Assembly: GCA_028692205.1 (NCBI GenBank)
Contig: JAQUXV010000133.1
Span: 1-7,110, forward strand
Length of the DNA: 7,110 nt
Direction of reading: 5' to 3'
DNA from: Eubacteriales bacterium
GTDB taxonomy: Bacteria > Bacillota_A > Clostridia > Christensenellales > Aristaeellaceae
The notes under the pieces were generated by a model. That model did no database searches. It had not been told where the DNA came from and worked only from the letters and a program-made list of their open reading frames with translations. Both the position numbers and the translations under genes were made by a program. Each line of letters begins with the position of its first letter. Within the stretch, counting starts at the first letter, position 1. Below, piece after piece: positions 1 through 6,136 of this stretch.

Positions 1-2
1 AC

Positions 3-11
3 TGGTATTAT
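3..11 (+). promoter_or_regulatory. Candidate extended -10 promoter for oppA
   Basis: TGGTATTAT matches the extended -10 pattern TGnTATAAT with one mismatch. It lies about 77 nt upstream of the oppA start at 88, so transcription would begin near base 18 and give a leader of roughly 70 nt. Any -35 element would fall before the window. The call rests on one short motif and its position. Confidence 0.4.
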
Positions 12-21
12 CATAGATTTA

Positions 22-60
22 TCTTCCGAAATCGTTTGTTCTCTTCATCCATACGGAAGA
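22..60 (+). repeat. Short inverted repeat in the oppA leader
   Basis: TCTTCCG at 22-28 and CGGAAGA at 54-60 are perfect 7-nt inverted arms separated by 25 nt. The right arm ends 11 nt before the oppA ribosome binding site. It could be a weak leader hairpin or a split operator. The long loop and short arms make chance a real possibility. Confidence 0.25.
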
Positions 61-71
61 AATATGGGAAT

Positions 72-77
72 AAGGAG
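72..77 (+). promoter_or_regulatory. Ribosome binding site that fixes the oppA start
   Basis: AAGGAG lies 10 nt upstream of the ATG at 88. The earlier in-frame ATG at 64 has no comparable site and would put extra residues (MGIRRKIH) before the signal peptide. This favours the start at 88. Confidence 0.8.
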
Positions 78-87
78 AAAAATACAC

Positions 88-1716
88 ATGAGAAACCCGG
101 CTCAGAAGCTTATCGCTCTTGTGCTGTGCCTTACGCTTGTGCTTACCGTCGGCAGCTTTGCGGCAGCCGAAGGCGAGAATGTGCTGCGGGTGCAAATTGA
201 AACCGAGGTTGAATCTCTGGATCCCCAGGTAGCAACAGACGGCACGTCCTTTGAGGTTATTGCCGATTTCACGGACGGCTTATACCAGATGGATGCTTCC
301 GGCGCCGCGGTGCCCGCGCTTGCCGCGGAAACCACCGTCAGCGACGACGGCCTGACCTACACCTTTAAAATTCGCGACGACGCTTTCTGGTCCAACGGCG
401 ACCCCGTTACCGCCGACGACTTCGTATTCGGCTGGCAGCGCGCCTGCGACCCCGCTTTCGCAAGCGAGTATTCCTACATGATCTACGACATCGGTCTGGT
501 AAAGAACAGCGTTGCCGTTAACAGCGGCGAAATGCCTGTGGAAGACCTCGGCATTCAGGCGCTGGACGAAAAGACCCTGCAGGTGGAGCTTGAAAGCCCC
601 GTCAGCTTCTTCACCAGCCTGATGTATTTCCCGACGTTCTACCCCGTAAACCGCGCGTTCTGCGAAAGCTGCGGCGATAACTTCGCCACCAGCCCCGAGA
701 CCGTGCTGTCCAACGGCGCGTTCGTCCTGACCAGCTACGAGCCCGCCGCTACCAGCTTTACGCTGACCAAGAACCCCAACTATTATGATGCCGACCGCGT
801 CAAACTGGATGGGTTGAACTATCAGGTTATCAAAGACAGCCAGACTTCGCTGCTGAGCTATCAGAACGGCGATCTGGACATCGTTACCCTTTCCGGCGAC
901 CAGGTTGAACTGGTTGAAGACGATCCCGAATTCCTCAGCGTCAACGCCGGTTATCTGTGGTACATCACTGTGAACATCGCGGATTACCCCGAACTGGCCA
1001 ATGCGAACTTCCGCAAAGCGCTTGCCGGTGCGTTCGACCGCGATGCCATCTGCGCCTCCATCATCAAGGACGGCTCTACCCCCGCGTATTTCGCGGTGCC
1101 CGAGCATCTGGCCACCGGCCCCGACGGTAAAGATTACCGTGAGACCGCGTACACCTTCGACGGCTTCGACAAAGAATCCGCCGCCGCGTTCTACGCCACT
1201 GCGTGCGAAGAACTGGGCCAGTCTGAGTTCAACCTTACCCTGCTTGTGGAAGACGACGCCACTGCACAGAACATCGCCGCCTTCATCCAGCAGGAATGGC
1301 AGAACACCCTGCCCGGCGTAACGGTCGAGCTGAAGGTGGAAACCAAGAAGCAGCGCATTCAGGATATCCAGAACGGCGATTACAATACTTGCCTCACCCG
1401 TTGGGGCCCGGACTACGCCGACCCGATGACCTATCTTGGCATGTGGGTAACCGGCAACAACAACAACTATGGTCTGTGGAGCAACGAGGAATACGATTCC
1501 ATCATCAAGAACTGCGTAAGCGGCGAACTGGCTATGGATCCCGCCGGCCGTTGGCAGGCGCTGAAAGATGCCGAGAAGATCGTCATGGACAACATGGTGA
1601 TTCTGCCCGTGTACCAGAAGTGCAACGCGATGATGGTGAAGGGCAGCGTTCAGAATCTTGAATGCCACTCCATTGCCCTCAACCGCGTGTTCAAGGATAC
1701 CTATCTGGGCGACTAA
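88..1716 (+). CDS. oppA: Oligopeptide ABC transporter, extracytoplasmic substrate-binding protein
   Basis: This protein binds peptides outside the membrane and delivers them to OppBC. It is 542 aa from the ATG at 88, a usual length for the family 5 (SBP_bac_5) peptide-binding proteins of the OppA/DppE type. Residues 1-27 form a signal peptide: MRNPAQK, a hydrophobic core, then SFAAA before EGEN. Family landmarks are SLDPQVATD near 43, WSNGDPVTADDFVFGW near 101-116, NFRKALAGAFDRDAI near 307-321, ATGPDGKD near 342-349, and RWGPDYADPMTYL near 438-450. There is no usable lipobox: the only early cysteine, C14, sits inside the hydrophobic core after LVL. This is unusual for a Gram-positive binding protein and points to signal peptidase I cleavage after AAA (inference). 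The mature part has nine cysteines, including C192-E-S-C195. A terminator directly follows the gene, so oppA is probably transcribed more than oppBCDF. Family assignment is firm; the preferred peptide is unknown. Confidence 0.95.
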   Translation: MRNPAQKLIALVLCLTLVLTVGSFAAAEGENVLRVQIETEVESLDPQVATDGTSFEVIADFTDGLYQMDASGAAVPALAAETTVSDDGLTYTFKIRDDAFWSNGDPVTADDFVFGWQRACDPAFASEYSYMIYDIGLVKNSVAVNSGEMPVEDLGIQALDEKTLQVELESPVSFFTSLMYFPTFYPVNRAFCESCGDNFATSPETVLSNGAFVLTSYEPAATSFTLTKNPNYYDADRVKLDGLNYQVIKDSQTSLLSYQNGDLDIVTLSGDQVELVEDDPEFLSVNAGYLWYITVNIADYPELANANFRKALAGAFDRDAICASIIKDGSTPAYFAVPEHLATGPDGKDYRETAYTFDGFDKESAAAFYATACEELGQSEFNLTLLVEDDATAQNIAAFIQQEWQNTLPGVTVELKVETKKQRIQDIQNGDYNTCLTRWGPDYADPMTYLGMWVTGNNNNYGLWSNEEYDSIIKNCVSGELAMDPAGRWQALKDAEKIVMDNMVILPVYQKCNAMMVKGSVQNLECHSIALNRVFKDTYLGD

Positions 1717-1740
1717 TTAAAAGAAATCGTCATTTCTTTG

Positions 1741-1778
1741 CCGCGCAGCGTCCGTCTGTGGCCGCTGCGCGGTTTTTT
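1741..1778 (+). terminator. Intrinsic terminator or attenuator between oppA and oppB
   Basis: A perfect 10-bp G+C-rich stem (CCGCGCAGCG at 1741-1750 with CGCTGCGCGG at 1763-1772) and a 12-nt loop are followed directly by six T residues (1773-1778). It begins 24 nt after the oppA stop codon. Inside an operon such a site usually allows partial readthrough, so binding protein is made in excess of permease. That role is an inference; the hairpin and T-tract are directly visible. Confidence 0.9.
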
Positions 1779-1803
1779 CCCGAGGGGATGCGCAGTGAGC
1801 AAA

Positions 1804-1833
1804 AAGACAGATCATTTCGCTGCCGTTTACAAT
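1804..1833 (+). promoter_or_regulatory. Weak candidate internal promoter for oppBCDF
   Basis: AAGACA (1804-1809, four of six matches to TTGACA) and TACAAT (1828-1833, five of six matches to TATAAT) are separated by 18 nt, between the terminator and oppB. An initiation site near 1840 would overlap the inverted repeat TGGGA-AA-TCCCA at 1833-1844. The match is moderate and may be chance; readthrough from the oppA promoter could suffice. Confidence 0.3.
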
Positions 1834-1863
1834 GGGAAATCCCACACGAGAGGAGCGTAATTC

Positions 1864-2805
1864 ATGCGACGCTATATCGGTAAAAGGCTGCTGATTTCCA
1901 TCGGCACACTTTTCGTCGTGATTCTCCTGTTGTTTACGCTTTTGCAGTTTATGCCCGGTTCCCCGTTCAACGATGAAAAACTCTCCACGGAACAGCGTGC
2001 GGCTCTATACGAAAAATACGGGCTGGATCAGCCTGTGATCGTACAATTTTTTAAATACGTCACCAATATGCTTAAAGGTGACTTTGGCGTCAGTTATACC
2101 ATCAGCAAGAACACGCCCATATCGCAGCTGCTGCAGACGCGTCTGCCCGTAAGCCTGCGTATCGGCGGCCAATCGGTGCTGCTGGGGGCGATTATCGGGC
2201 TTATCCTCGGTATTGTCGCCGCCATATGGCACGGCACGGTCTGGGATACCATCGCTACCATTATTTCCGTTATCGGCGTCAGCGTGCCTTCTTATGTGTT
2301 CGCGCTTGCGCTGGCTTACCTTTTCGGCTATGAATTAAACTGGTTCCCCCTCCTGTATAATATGGAGCAGCCTTTCGAATCTTCCGTTCTCCCCAGCATT
2401 GCGCTGTGTATGTTTACCATAGCATCCATCGCGCGCTTTACCCGCAGCGAAATGCTGGAGGTGCTGGGGAGCGATTATATTTTACTGGCGGAGAGCAAAG
2501 GGGTATACGGCCCCAAACTGATCCTCCGCCATGTGCTTCGCAATGCGTTAATCCCAATCGTCACGGTTTTAGCGCCGCTGATTGTCGGGTTGATGACAGG
2601 CAGCCTGGTTGTGGAGAAGATTTTCTCGATCCCCGGCATCGGCAGCCTGCTGGTAACCGCTATACAATCCAACGACTACAATGTCATTATCGTATTAAGT
2701 TTTATTTACAGCGCAATGTACATTGGCATTATGCTGGTTGTCGATATCCTGTACGGTGTTATCGATCCGCGCATCCGCCTGAGCAAGGAGGGGCCGCATG
2801 AATAA
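1864..2805 (+). CDS. oppB: Oligopeptide ABC transporter permease, OppB type
   Basis: OppB is one of the two membrane subunits forming the peptide channel. At 313 aa it matches the usual family length. A first membrane helix at about residues 10-30 ends in the family's MPGSPF sequence. Further hydrophobic segments lie near 102-123, 131-154, 174-190, 231-252 and 272-298, giving the usual six. The cytoplasmic EAA loop that contacts the ATPases is at about 209-231 (AESKGVYG to NALIP), followed by the typical EKIFSIPGIGSLL near 251-263 and a C-terminal VIDPRIRL. AGGAG at 1851-1855 lies 8 nt before the ATG. The stop overlaps the oppC start by 8 nt, which suggests translational coupling. DppB is the main alternative name; OppB is preferred because of the five-gene layout. 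Confidence 0.94.
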   Translation: MRRYIGKRLLISIGTLFVVILLLFTLLQFMPGSPFNDEKLSTEQRAALYEKYGLDQPVIVQFFKYVTNMLKGDFGVSYTISKNTPISQLLQTRLPVSLRIGGQSVLLGAIIGLILGIVAAIWHGTVWDTIATIISVIGVSVPSYVFALALAYLFGYELNWFPLLYNMEQPFESSVLPSIALCMFTIASIARFTRSEMLEVLGSDYILLAESKGVYGPKLILRHVLRNALIPIVTVLAPLIVGLMTGSLVVEKIFSIPGIGSLLVTAIQSNDYNVIIVLSFIYSAMYIGIMLVVDILYGVIDPRIRLSKEGPHE

Positions 2806-3856
2806 CGAGAACACGCTTGCGACCGTGGTGTTCCGCCCGGATGATTTTGAGCTGAAAGGCGCGGAGAACACAAAACTGGATATGAACTTTGCCAGTCAAA
2901 GCTTTTGGAAGGACGCGTTTGCGCGTTTCCGGAAAAACAAAAGCGCGGTATTCAGCCTGAGCGTTATTTTGCTGATTGTTGTTCTGGCGGTATTTGGGCC
3001 GCTGATTTCATCCTATTCTTATCAGGAAACGCACATTACCGAAACCAATATGGCTCCGCGTGTGCCGGGGCTGGAAGACATCGGTATCTTCACAGGCGAC
3101 GAGACGCTGAAAACATCCACCGGTTTTAAGCTGAAAAACGCATATGTTGTCAACAAGGAAACCGGAGAGAAAAGCGATACCTATTATTGGTTTGGCTCGG
3201 ATACGCTTGGGCGCGATATTTGGACGCGCACGTGGATGGGCACGCGCGTCAGCCTTTACATCGCGATCGTCGCCGTGCTGATCGATATGATTATCGGCAT
3301 GAGCTATGGGCTGATCTCCGGCTATTTCGGCGGTAAGGTAGACTCGGTTATGCAGCGCTTTGCGGAAATCGTGAACAGCATTCCCACACTGGTTATCGTC
3401 ACGCTACTGATGCTGATTTTGAAACCGGGGCTTATGACTATTACCATCGCTTTGATGATTACCGGATGGATCGGCATGAGCCGCATTGCGCGCGCGCAGA
3501 TGCTGAAATTAAAGGAACAGGAATTCGTGCTGGCCAGCCATACGCTTGGCGCTTCCAATATGCGGGTGATTTTCAGCGAGATATTGCCCAACATTATTGG
3601 CCAGTTGATTACCAATACCATGTTCTCTATCCCGAACGCCATTTTCACTGAGGCTTTCCTCAGCTTTGTCGGCCTCGGCATCCCAGAGCCGATGTGCTCG
3701 CTGGGTTCGCTGATCAGTTACGCGTTCAAGAGTTTTACAACGCATCCCTTCCAGATTGTGCCCCCTGTAATCGTGCTGGCGCTGTTGATGCTTTGCTTCA
3801 ATATGTTGGCGGACGGCCTTCGCGATGCGTTCGACCCGAAGATGAAGGAGAGGTGA
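2798..3856 (+). CDS. oppC: Oligopeptide ABC transporter permease, OppC type
   Basis: OppC is the second channel subunit and pairs with OppB. At 352 aa it is about 50 aa longer than E. coli OppC. The extra length lies in a cytoplasmic N-terminal stretch (about 1-48) and an enlarged external loop (about 72-132, with PRVPGLEDIGIF) between helix 1 (49-71) and the conserved GSDTLGRD at 133-140. Hydrophobic helices follow near 151-175, 195-208, 211-229, 264-290 and 320-338. The EAA loop is at about 245-265 (LASHTLGAS to EILPN), and the protein ends in the usual ADGLRDAFDPKMK. I recall a similar long loop in clostridial and bacillary OppC proteins, so it is probably a subtype feature rather than an insertion. 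The ribosome site AAGGAGG (2785-2791) lies inside the end of oppB, 6 nt before the ATG. Confidence 0.94.
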   Translation: MNNENTLATVVFRPDDFELKGAENTKLDMNFASQSFWKDAFARFRKNKSAVFSLSVILLIVVLAVFGPLISSYSYQETHITETNMAPRVPGLEDIGIFTGDETLKTSTGFKLKNAYVVNKETGEKSDTYYWFGSDTLGRDIWTRTWMGTRVSLYIAIVAVLIDMIIGMSYGLISGYFGGKVDSVMQRFAEIVNSIPTLVIVTLLMLILKPGLMTITIALMITGWIGMSRIARAQMLKLKEQEFVLASHTLGASNMRVIFSEILPNIIGQLITNTMFSIPNAIFTEAFLSFVGLGIPEPMCSLGSLISYAFKSFTTHPFQIVPPVIVLALLMLCFNMLADGLRDAFDPKMKER

Positions 3857-3858
3857 GG
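3851..3858 (+). promoter_or_regulatory. Ribosome binding site supporting the TTG start of oppD
   Basis: AGGTGAGG spans the oppC stop codon (TGA 3854-3856) and ends 5 nt before the TTG at 3864. No in-frame ATG lies nearby, and later starts would cut into the conserved ATPase fold. Ribosomes ending oppC would be in position to reinitiate. Confidence 0.65.
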
Positions 3859-3863
3859 AAGCG

Positions 3864-4943
3864 TTGGAGACGCCGAAAAACGATCTGGTTATTCAAATTC
3901 GTGATCTGGACATCAGCTTCCAAACCGGCGCGGGCGACGTGCATGCCATCCGCGGCGTAGACCTCGACCTGTATAAAGGCGAAACCGTGGCCATCGTCGG
4001 TGAAAGCGGTTCCGGCAAGAGCGTATCCATGAAGGCCGTTATGGGCATTCTGGATAAAAACGGCAGGGTGAACCGCGGGGAAATACTCTATCACTATACG
4101 GAAAACGGACAGGAAAAAACGGTAGACATTCTGAAACTGGACCGGAAAACCATACGGCATACGATTAACGGCCGACATATTGCGATGGTCTTTCAGGACC
4201 CTATGACCTCGCTGGACCCGACCATGCAAGTCGGTAAGCAGATTACGGAAGGCATGCTGCTGCACGAGCATATCAGCAAGCACGAGGCTTGGAAGAAGGC
4301 CATTTCCCTGCTGGAGATGGTGGGCATTCCGGAGCCGGAAAAACGCATGAAAAATTACCCGCATCAGCTTTCCGGCGGGATGCGGCAGCGCGTGGTTATC
4401 GCCATTGCGTTGGCCTGCGACCCTGATGTGCTGATCTGCGACGAGCCGACCACCGCGCTGGACGTGACCATTCAGGCGAAAATACTGGAGCTGATTAAGC
4501 AGATCCAGACGGAGCTTGGTATCAGCGTTATTTATATCACGCACGATCTGGGCGTTGTGGCTAAAGTTGCGGATTACGTAAACGTTATGTACGCGGGCAA
4601 CATTGTTGAAAAAGGCATGATTGACGAGATTTTTTACGATCCGCGTCACCCCTATACCTGGGGCCTGCTCTCCGCAATGCCCGATCTGGATACGAACGAC
4701 GAGCGCCTTTACGCCATTCCGGGCAGCCCGCCTAACCTGATGCACGAAACGGAAGGCGACGCGTTTTCACCGCGCAATATCTTTGCCTTGAAAATCGACG
4801 ACCGACTGATGCCCCCAATGTTCAAAATAACGGACACACATTATGCAGCCACATGGCTGCTGCATGAAAAAGCGCCGAAGGTGGATATGCCTACCGAGCT
4901 GAAAGCGCGCATTGAACGTATGAAAAAGGAGGCGGGAAAATGA
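3864..4943 (+). CDS. oppD: Oligopeptide ABC transporter ATP-binding protein, OppD type
   Basis: OppD is one of two ATPases that power the importer from the cytoplasmic side. It has 359 aa and starts at TTG. The ATPase motifs are complete: Walker A GESGSGKS 46-53, Q-loop Q111, signature LSGGMRQR 169-176, Walker B ending D193-E194, D-loop ALD 198-200 and switch H227. The C-terminal oligopeptide extension begins at [15 protein letters not shown] (261-275) and continues through IPGSPPNL (285-292). In many OppD/DppD proteins this tail carries four cysteines that bind an iron-sulfur cluster. Here the matching positions are D299, N305, D312 and T330, while the surrounding F-x-PR and H-x-A-x-x-W framework is kept. 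From memory, streptococcal AmiE and related OppD proteins show the same loss, so this marks an Ami-like subtype and not a broken gene. It overlaps oppF by 4 nt. Confidence 0.95.
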   Translation: METPKNDLVIQIRDLDISFQTGAGDVHAIRGVDLDLYKGETVAIVGESGSGKSVSMKAVMGILDKNGRVNRGEILYHYTENGQEKTVDILKLDRKTIRHTINGRHIAMVFQDPMTSLDPTMQVGKQITEGMLLHEHISKHEAWKKAISLLEMVGIPEPEKRMKNYPHQLSGGMRQRVVIAIALACDPDVLICDEPTTALDVTIQAKILELIKQIQTELGISVIYITHDLGVVAKVADYVNVMYAGNIVEKGMIDEIFYDPRHPYTWGLLSAMPDLDTNDERLYAIPGSPPNLMHETEGDAFSPRNIFALKIDDRLMPPMFKITDTHYAATWLLHEKAPKVDMPTELKARIERMKKEAGK

Positions 4944-5875
4944 GCCAGCCGCTTCTGAAAGTGGATAATCTGAAGCAGTACTTTCGCATCAACCGCAACT
5001 TTACCGTGAAAGCGGTCGACGGCGTGAGCTTTGAAATCTATCCCGGCGAAACCTACGGTTTGGTGGGGGAGAGCGGTTCAGGCAAAAGCACCATCGGTCG
5101 AAGCGTGATACGCCTGTACGAACCTACGAAAGGCTCGATTGTTTTCGACGGGCAGAATATCAGCGGGAAAATGGGCAAGGATACGCAGAAACACCTGCGA
5201 ACCGGCATGCAGATGATCTTTCAGGATCCCATGGCTTGCCTGAATCCTCGTAAAAAGGTGAGCGACATCATCGGGCAGGGGCTGGACATCCACCATATTT
5301 ATCGCACGTCAAAAGAGCGCAACGCGAAAATCTCCGAAATATTGGAGCAGGTGGGCCTCGCGCCGGAACATGCAAACCGGTATCCGCACCAGTTTTCCGG
5401 CGGACAGCGCCAGCGCGTGGGCATTGCCCGCGCATTGATCATGCGGCCCAAGCTGATTATCGCAGACGAGTGCATTAGCGCGCTGGATGTGAGCATTCAG
5501 GCGCAGGTGGTTAACCTGATGAAGGATATCCAGCAGAAAACGGGCTGCGCCTATCTGTTTATCGCGCACGACTTGAGCATGGTCAAGTATATCAGCGATC
5601 GGATCGGCGTGCTTCATCTGGGTCATCTGGTGGAGACGGGGAGCAAGGAAGAGATCTTCTCCAACCCCATTCACCCGTATACGCAAAGCTTGCTTTCCGC
5701 CATCCCGCACCCCAACCCGGTGGTGGAAAAACGCCGCAAAGCCATGACCTATGATTATCGGGAGTTTGGCGTAGACTACACTAAGGGCCGGGAGCATTTA
5801 GTAAATGGCACGCACCGAGTGCTTGCCACGGACGAGGAATTTGCGCGTTGGTCAAACCAGGCTCCCAATTTCTGA
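4940..5875 (+). CDS. oppF: Oligopeptide ABC transporter ATP-binding protein, OppF/AmiF type
   Basis: OppF is the partner ATPase of OppD and the last gene of the operon. It is 311 aa long, close to AmiF-type proteins. Motifs: Walker [10 protein letters not shown] 43-51, Q-loop Q95, signature FSGGQRQR 152-159, Walker B ending D176-E177, D-loop ALD 181-183 and switch H210. The residue after the catalytic glutamate is C178 where proline is most common. All residues expected for ATP hydrolysis are present. After HPYTQSLLSAIPHPNP (245-260) comes a tail of about 50 aa (YDYREFGVDY to EEFARW) of the kind I recall in AmiF-like proteins. AAAGGAGG (4925-4932) sits 7 nt before the ATG, inside the end of oppD, and the ATGA overlap couples the two genes. 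Confidence 0.95.
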   Translation: MSQPLLKVDNLKQYFRINRNFTVKAVDGVSFEIYPGETYGLVGESGSGKSTIGRSVIRLYEPTKGSIVFDGQNISGKMGKDTQKHLRTGMQMIFQDPMACLNPRKKVSDIIGQGLDIHHIYRTSKERNAKISEILEQVGLAPEHANRYPHQFSGGQRQRVGIARALIMRPKLIIADECISALDVSIQAQVVNLMKDIQQKTGCAYLFIAHDLSMVKYISDRIGVLHLGHLVETGSKEEIFSNPIHPYTQSLLSAIPHPNPVVEKRRKAMTYDYREFGVDYTKGREHLVNGTHRVLATDEEFARWSNQAPNF

Positions 5876-5925
5876 TTTCGGTTTATGCATCGTGTTATGG
5901 AAGAACGGCTGCATGCTTTATTGAA

Positions 5926-5981
5926 CAGCTATACAGGACTGGCAACGTATGTTCTAGGAGTTACCAACCTGTTATAAGCTG
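5926..5981. other. Long imperfect stem-loop of unknown role downstream of oppF
   Basis: CAGCT (5926-5930) pairs with AGCTG (5977-5981), ATA (5931-5933) with TAT (5973-5975), CAGG (5934-5937) with CCTG (5968-5971), and TGGCAAC (5940-5946) with GTTACCA (5960-5966, one C-A mismatch). The loop is 13 nt, with single-base bulges at A5976 and T5972 and a small internal loop. No T-tract follows on the plus strand, so it is not a standard terminator. It could protect the 3' end of the opp mRNA or be a remnant of a small repeat element. The rest of 5876-6035 shows no convincing gene or motif. Confidence 0.5.
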
Positions 5982-6035
5982 GGTGGAGCTGAAACCGGTT
6001 CGGTCGAGTATAGCTTTGAAAAACAGACAGAATCA

Positions 6036-6063
6036 AAAAAGCCTTCCCCAAGGAGGGCTTTTT
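6036..6063. terminator. Bidirectional intrinsic terminator between oppF and ispE
   Basis: AAAAAGCCTTCC (6036-6047) pairs with GGAGGGCTTTTT (6052-6063) around a 4-nt loop CCAA, with one T-G wobble. The T-run closes it on the plus strand, and the A-run before the stem is a U-run on the minus strand. Placed between convergent genes, it can end opp transcripts from the left and ispE transcripts from the right. Confidence 0.88.
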
Positions 6064-6136
6064 CTGTTCAATGGATAACTCTTTGATAACAGCAAATCTT
6101 TATTTGTTTATCGGTTTGCATCTCAGGCACTCACTG

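Noticed and set aside
20..34. CodY-box-like sequence upstream of oppA
   Set aside because: The best alignment to AATTTTCNGAAAATT has five mismatches, too many to call a site.
280..1668. 462-codon open frame on the minus strand opposite oppA
   Set aside because: It mirrors the codon bias of oppA, has no recognisable domain and no ribosome binding site, and its length follows from G/C-rich third positions in the real gene.
1788..1883. Possible 31-codon leader peptide before oppB
   Set aside because: The purine-rich stretch touches the ATG with no spacing, the peptide has no run of regulatory codons, and it overlaps the oppB start by 20 nt.
3798..4745. 315-codon open frame on the minus strand opposite oppC and oppD
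   Set aside because: It lies over strongly conserved ATPase coding sequence, shows no family motif, and spans two real genes.
5926..5981. Integron attC-like site
   Set aside because: The stem-loop lacks matching RYYYAAC and GTTRRRY core sites, and no gene cassette or integrase is nearby.
5848..6078. 76-codon plus-strand open frame at the end of oppF
   Set aside because: It begins inside oppF, runs through the terminator hairpin, and has no ribosome binding site or recognisable content.
6091..6108. Second small hairpin (CAAAT-CTTT-ATTTG) near the ispE stop
   Set aside because: The stem is short and A/T-rich with no adjacent T-run, so it is unlikely to terminate or regulate.
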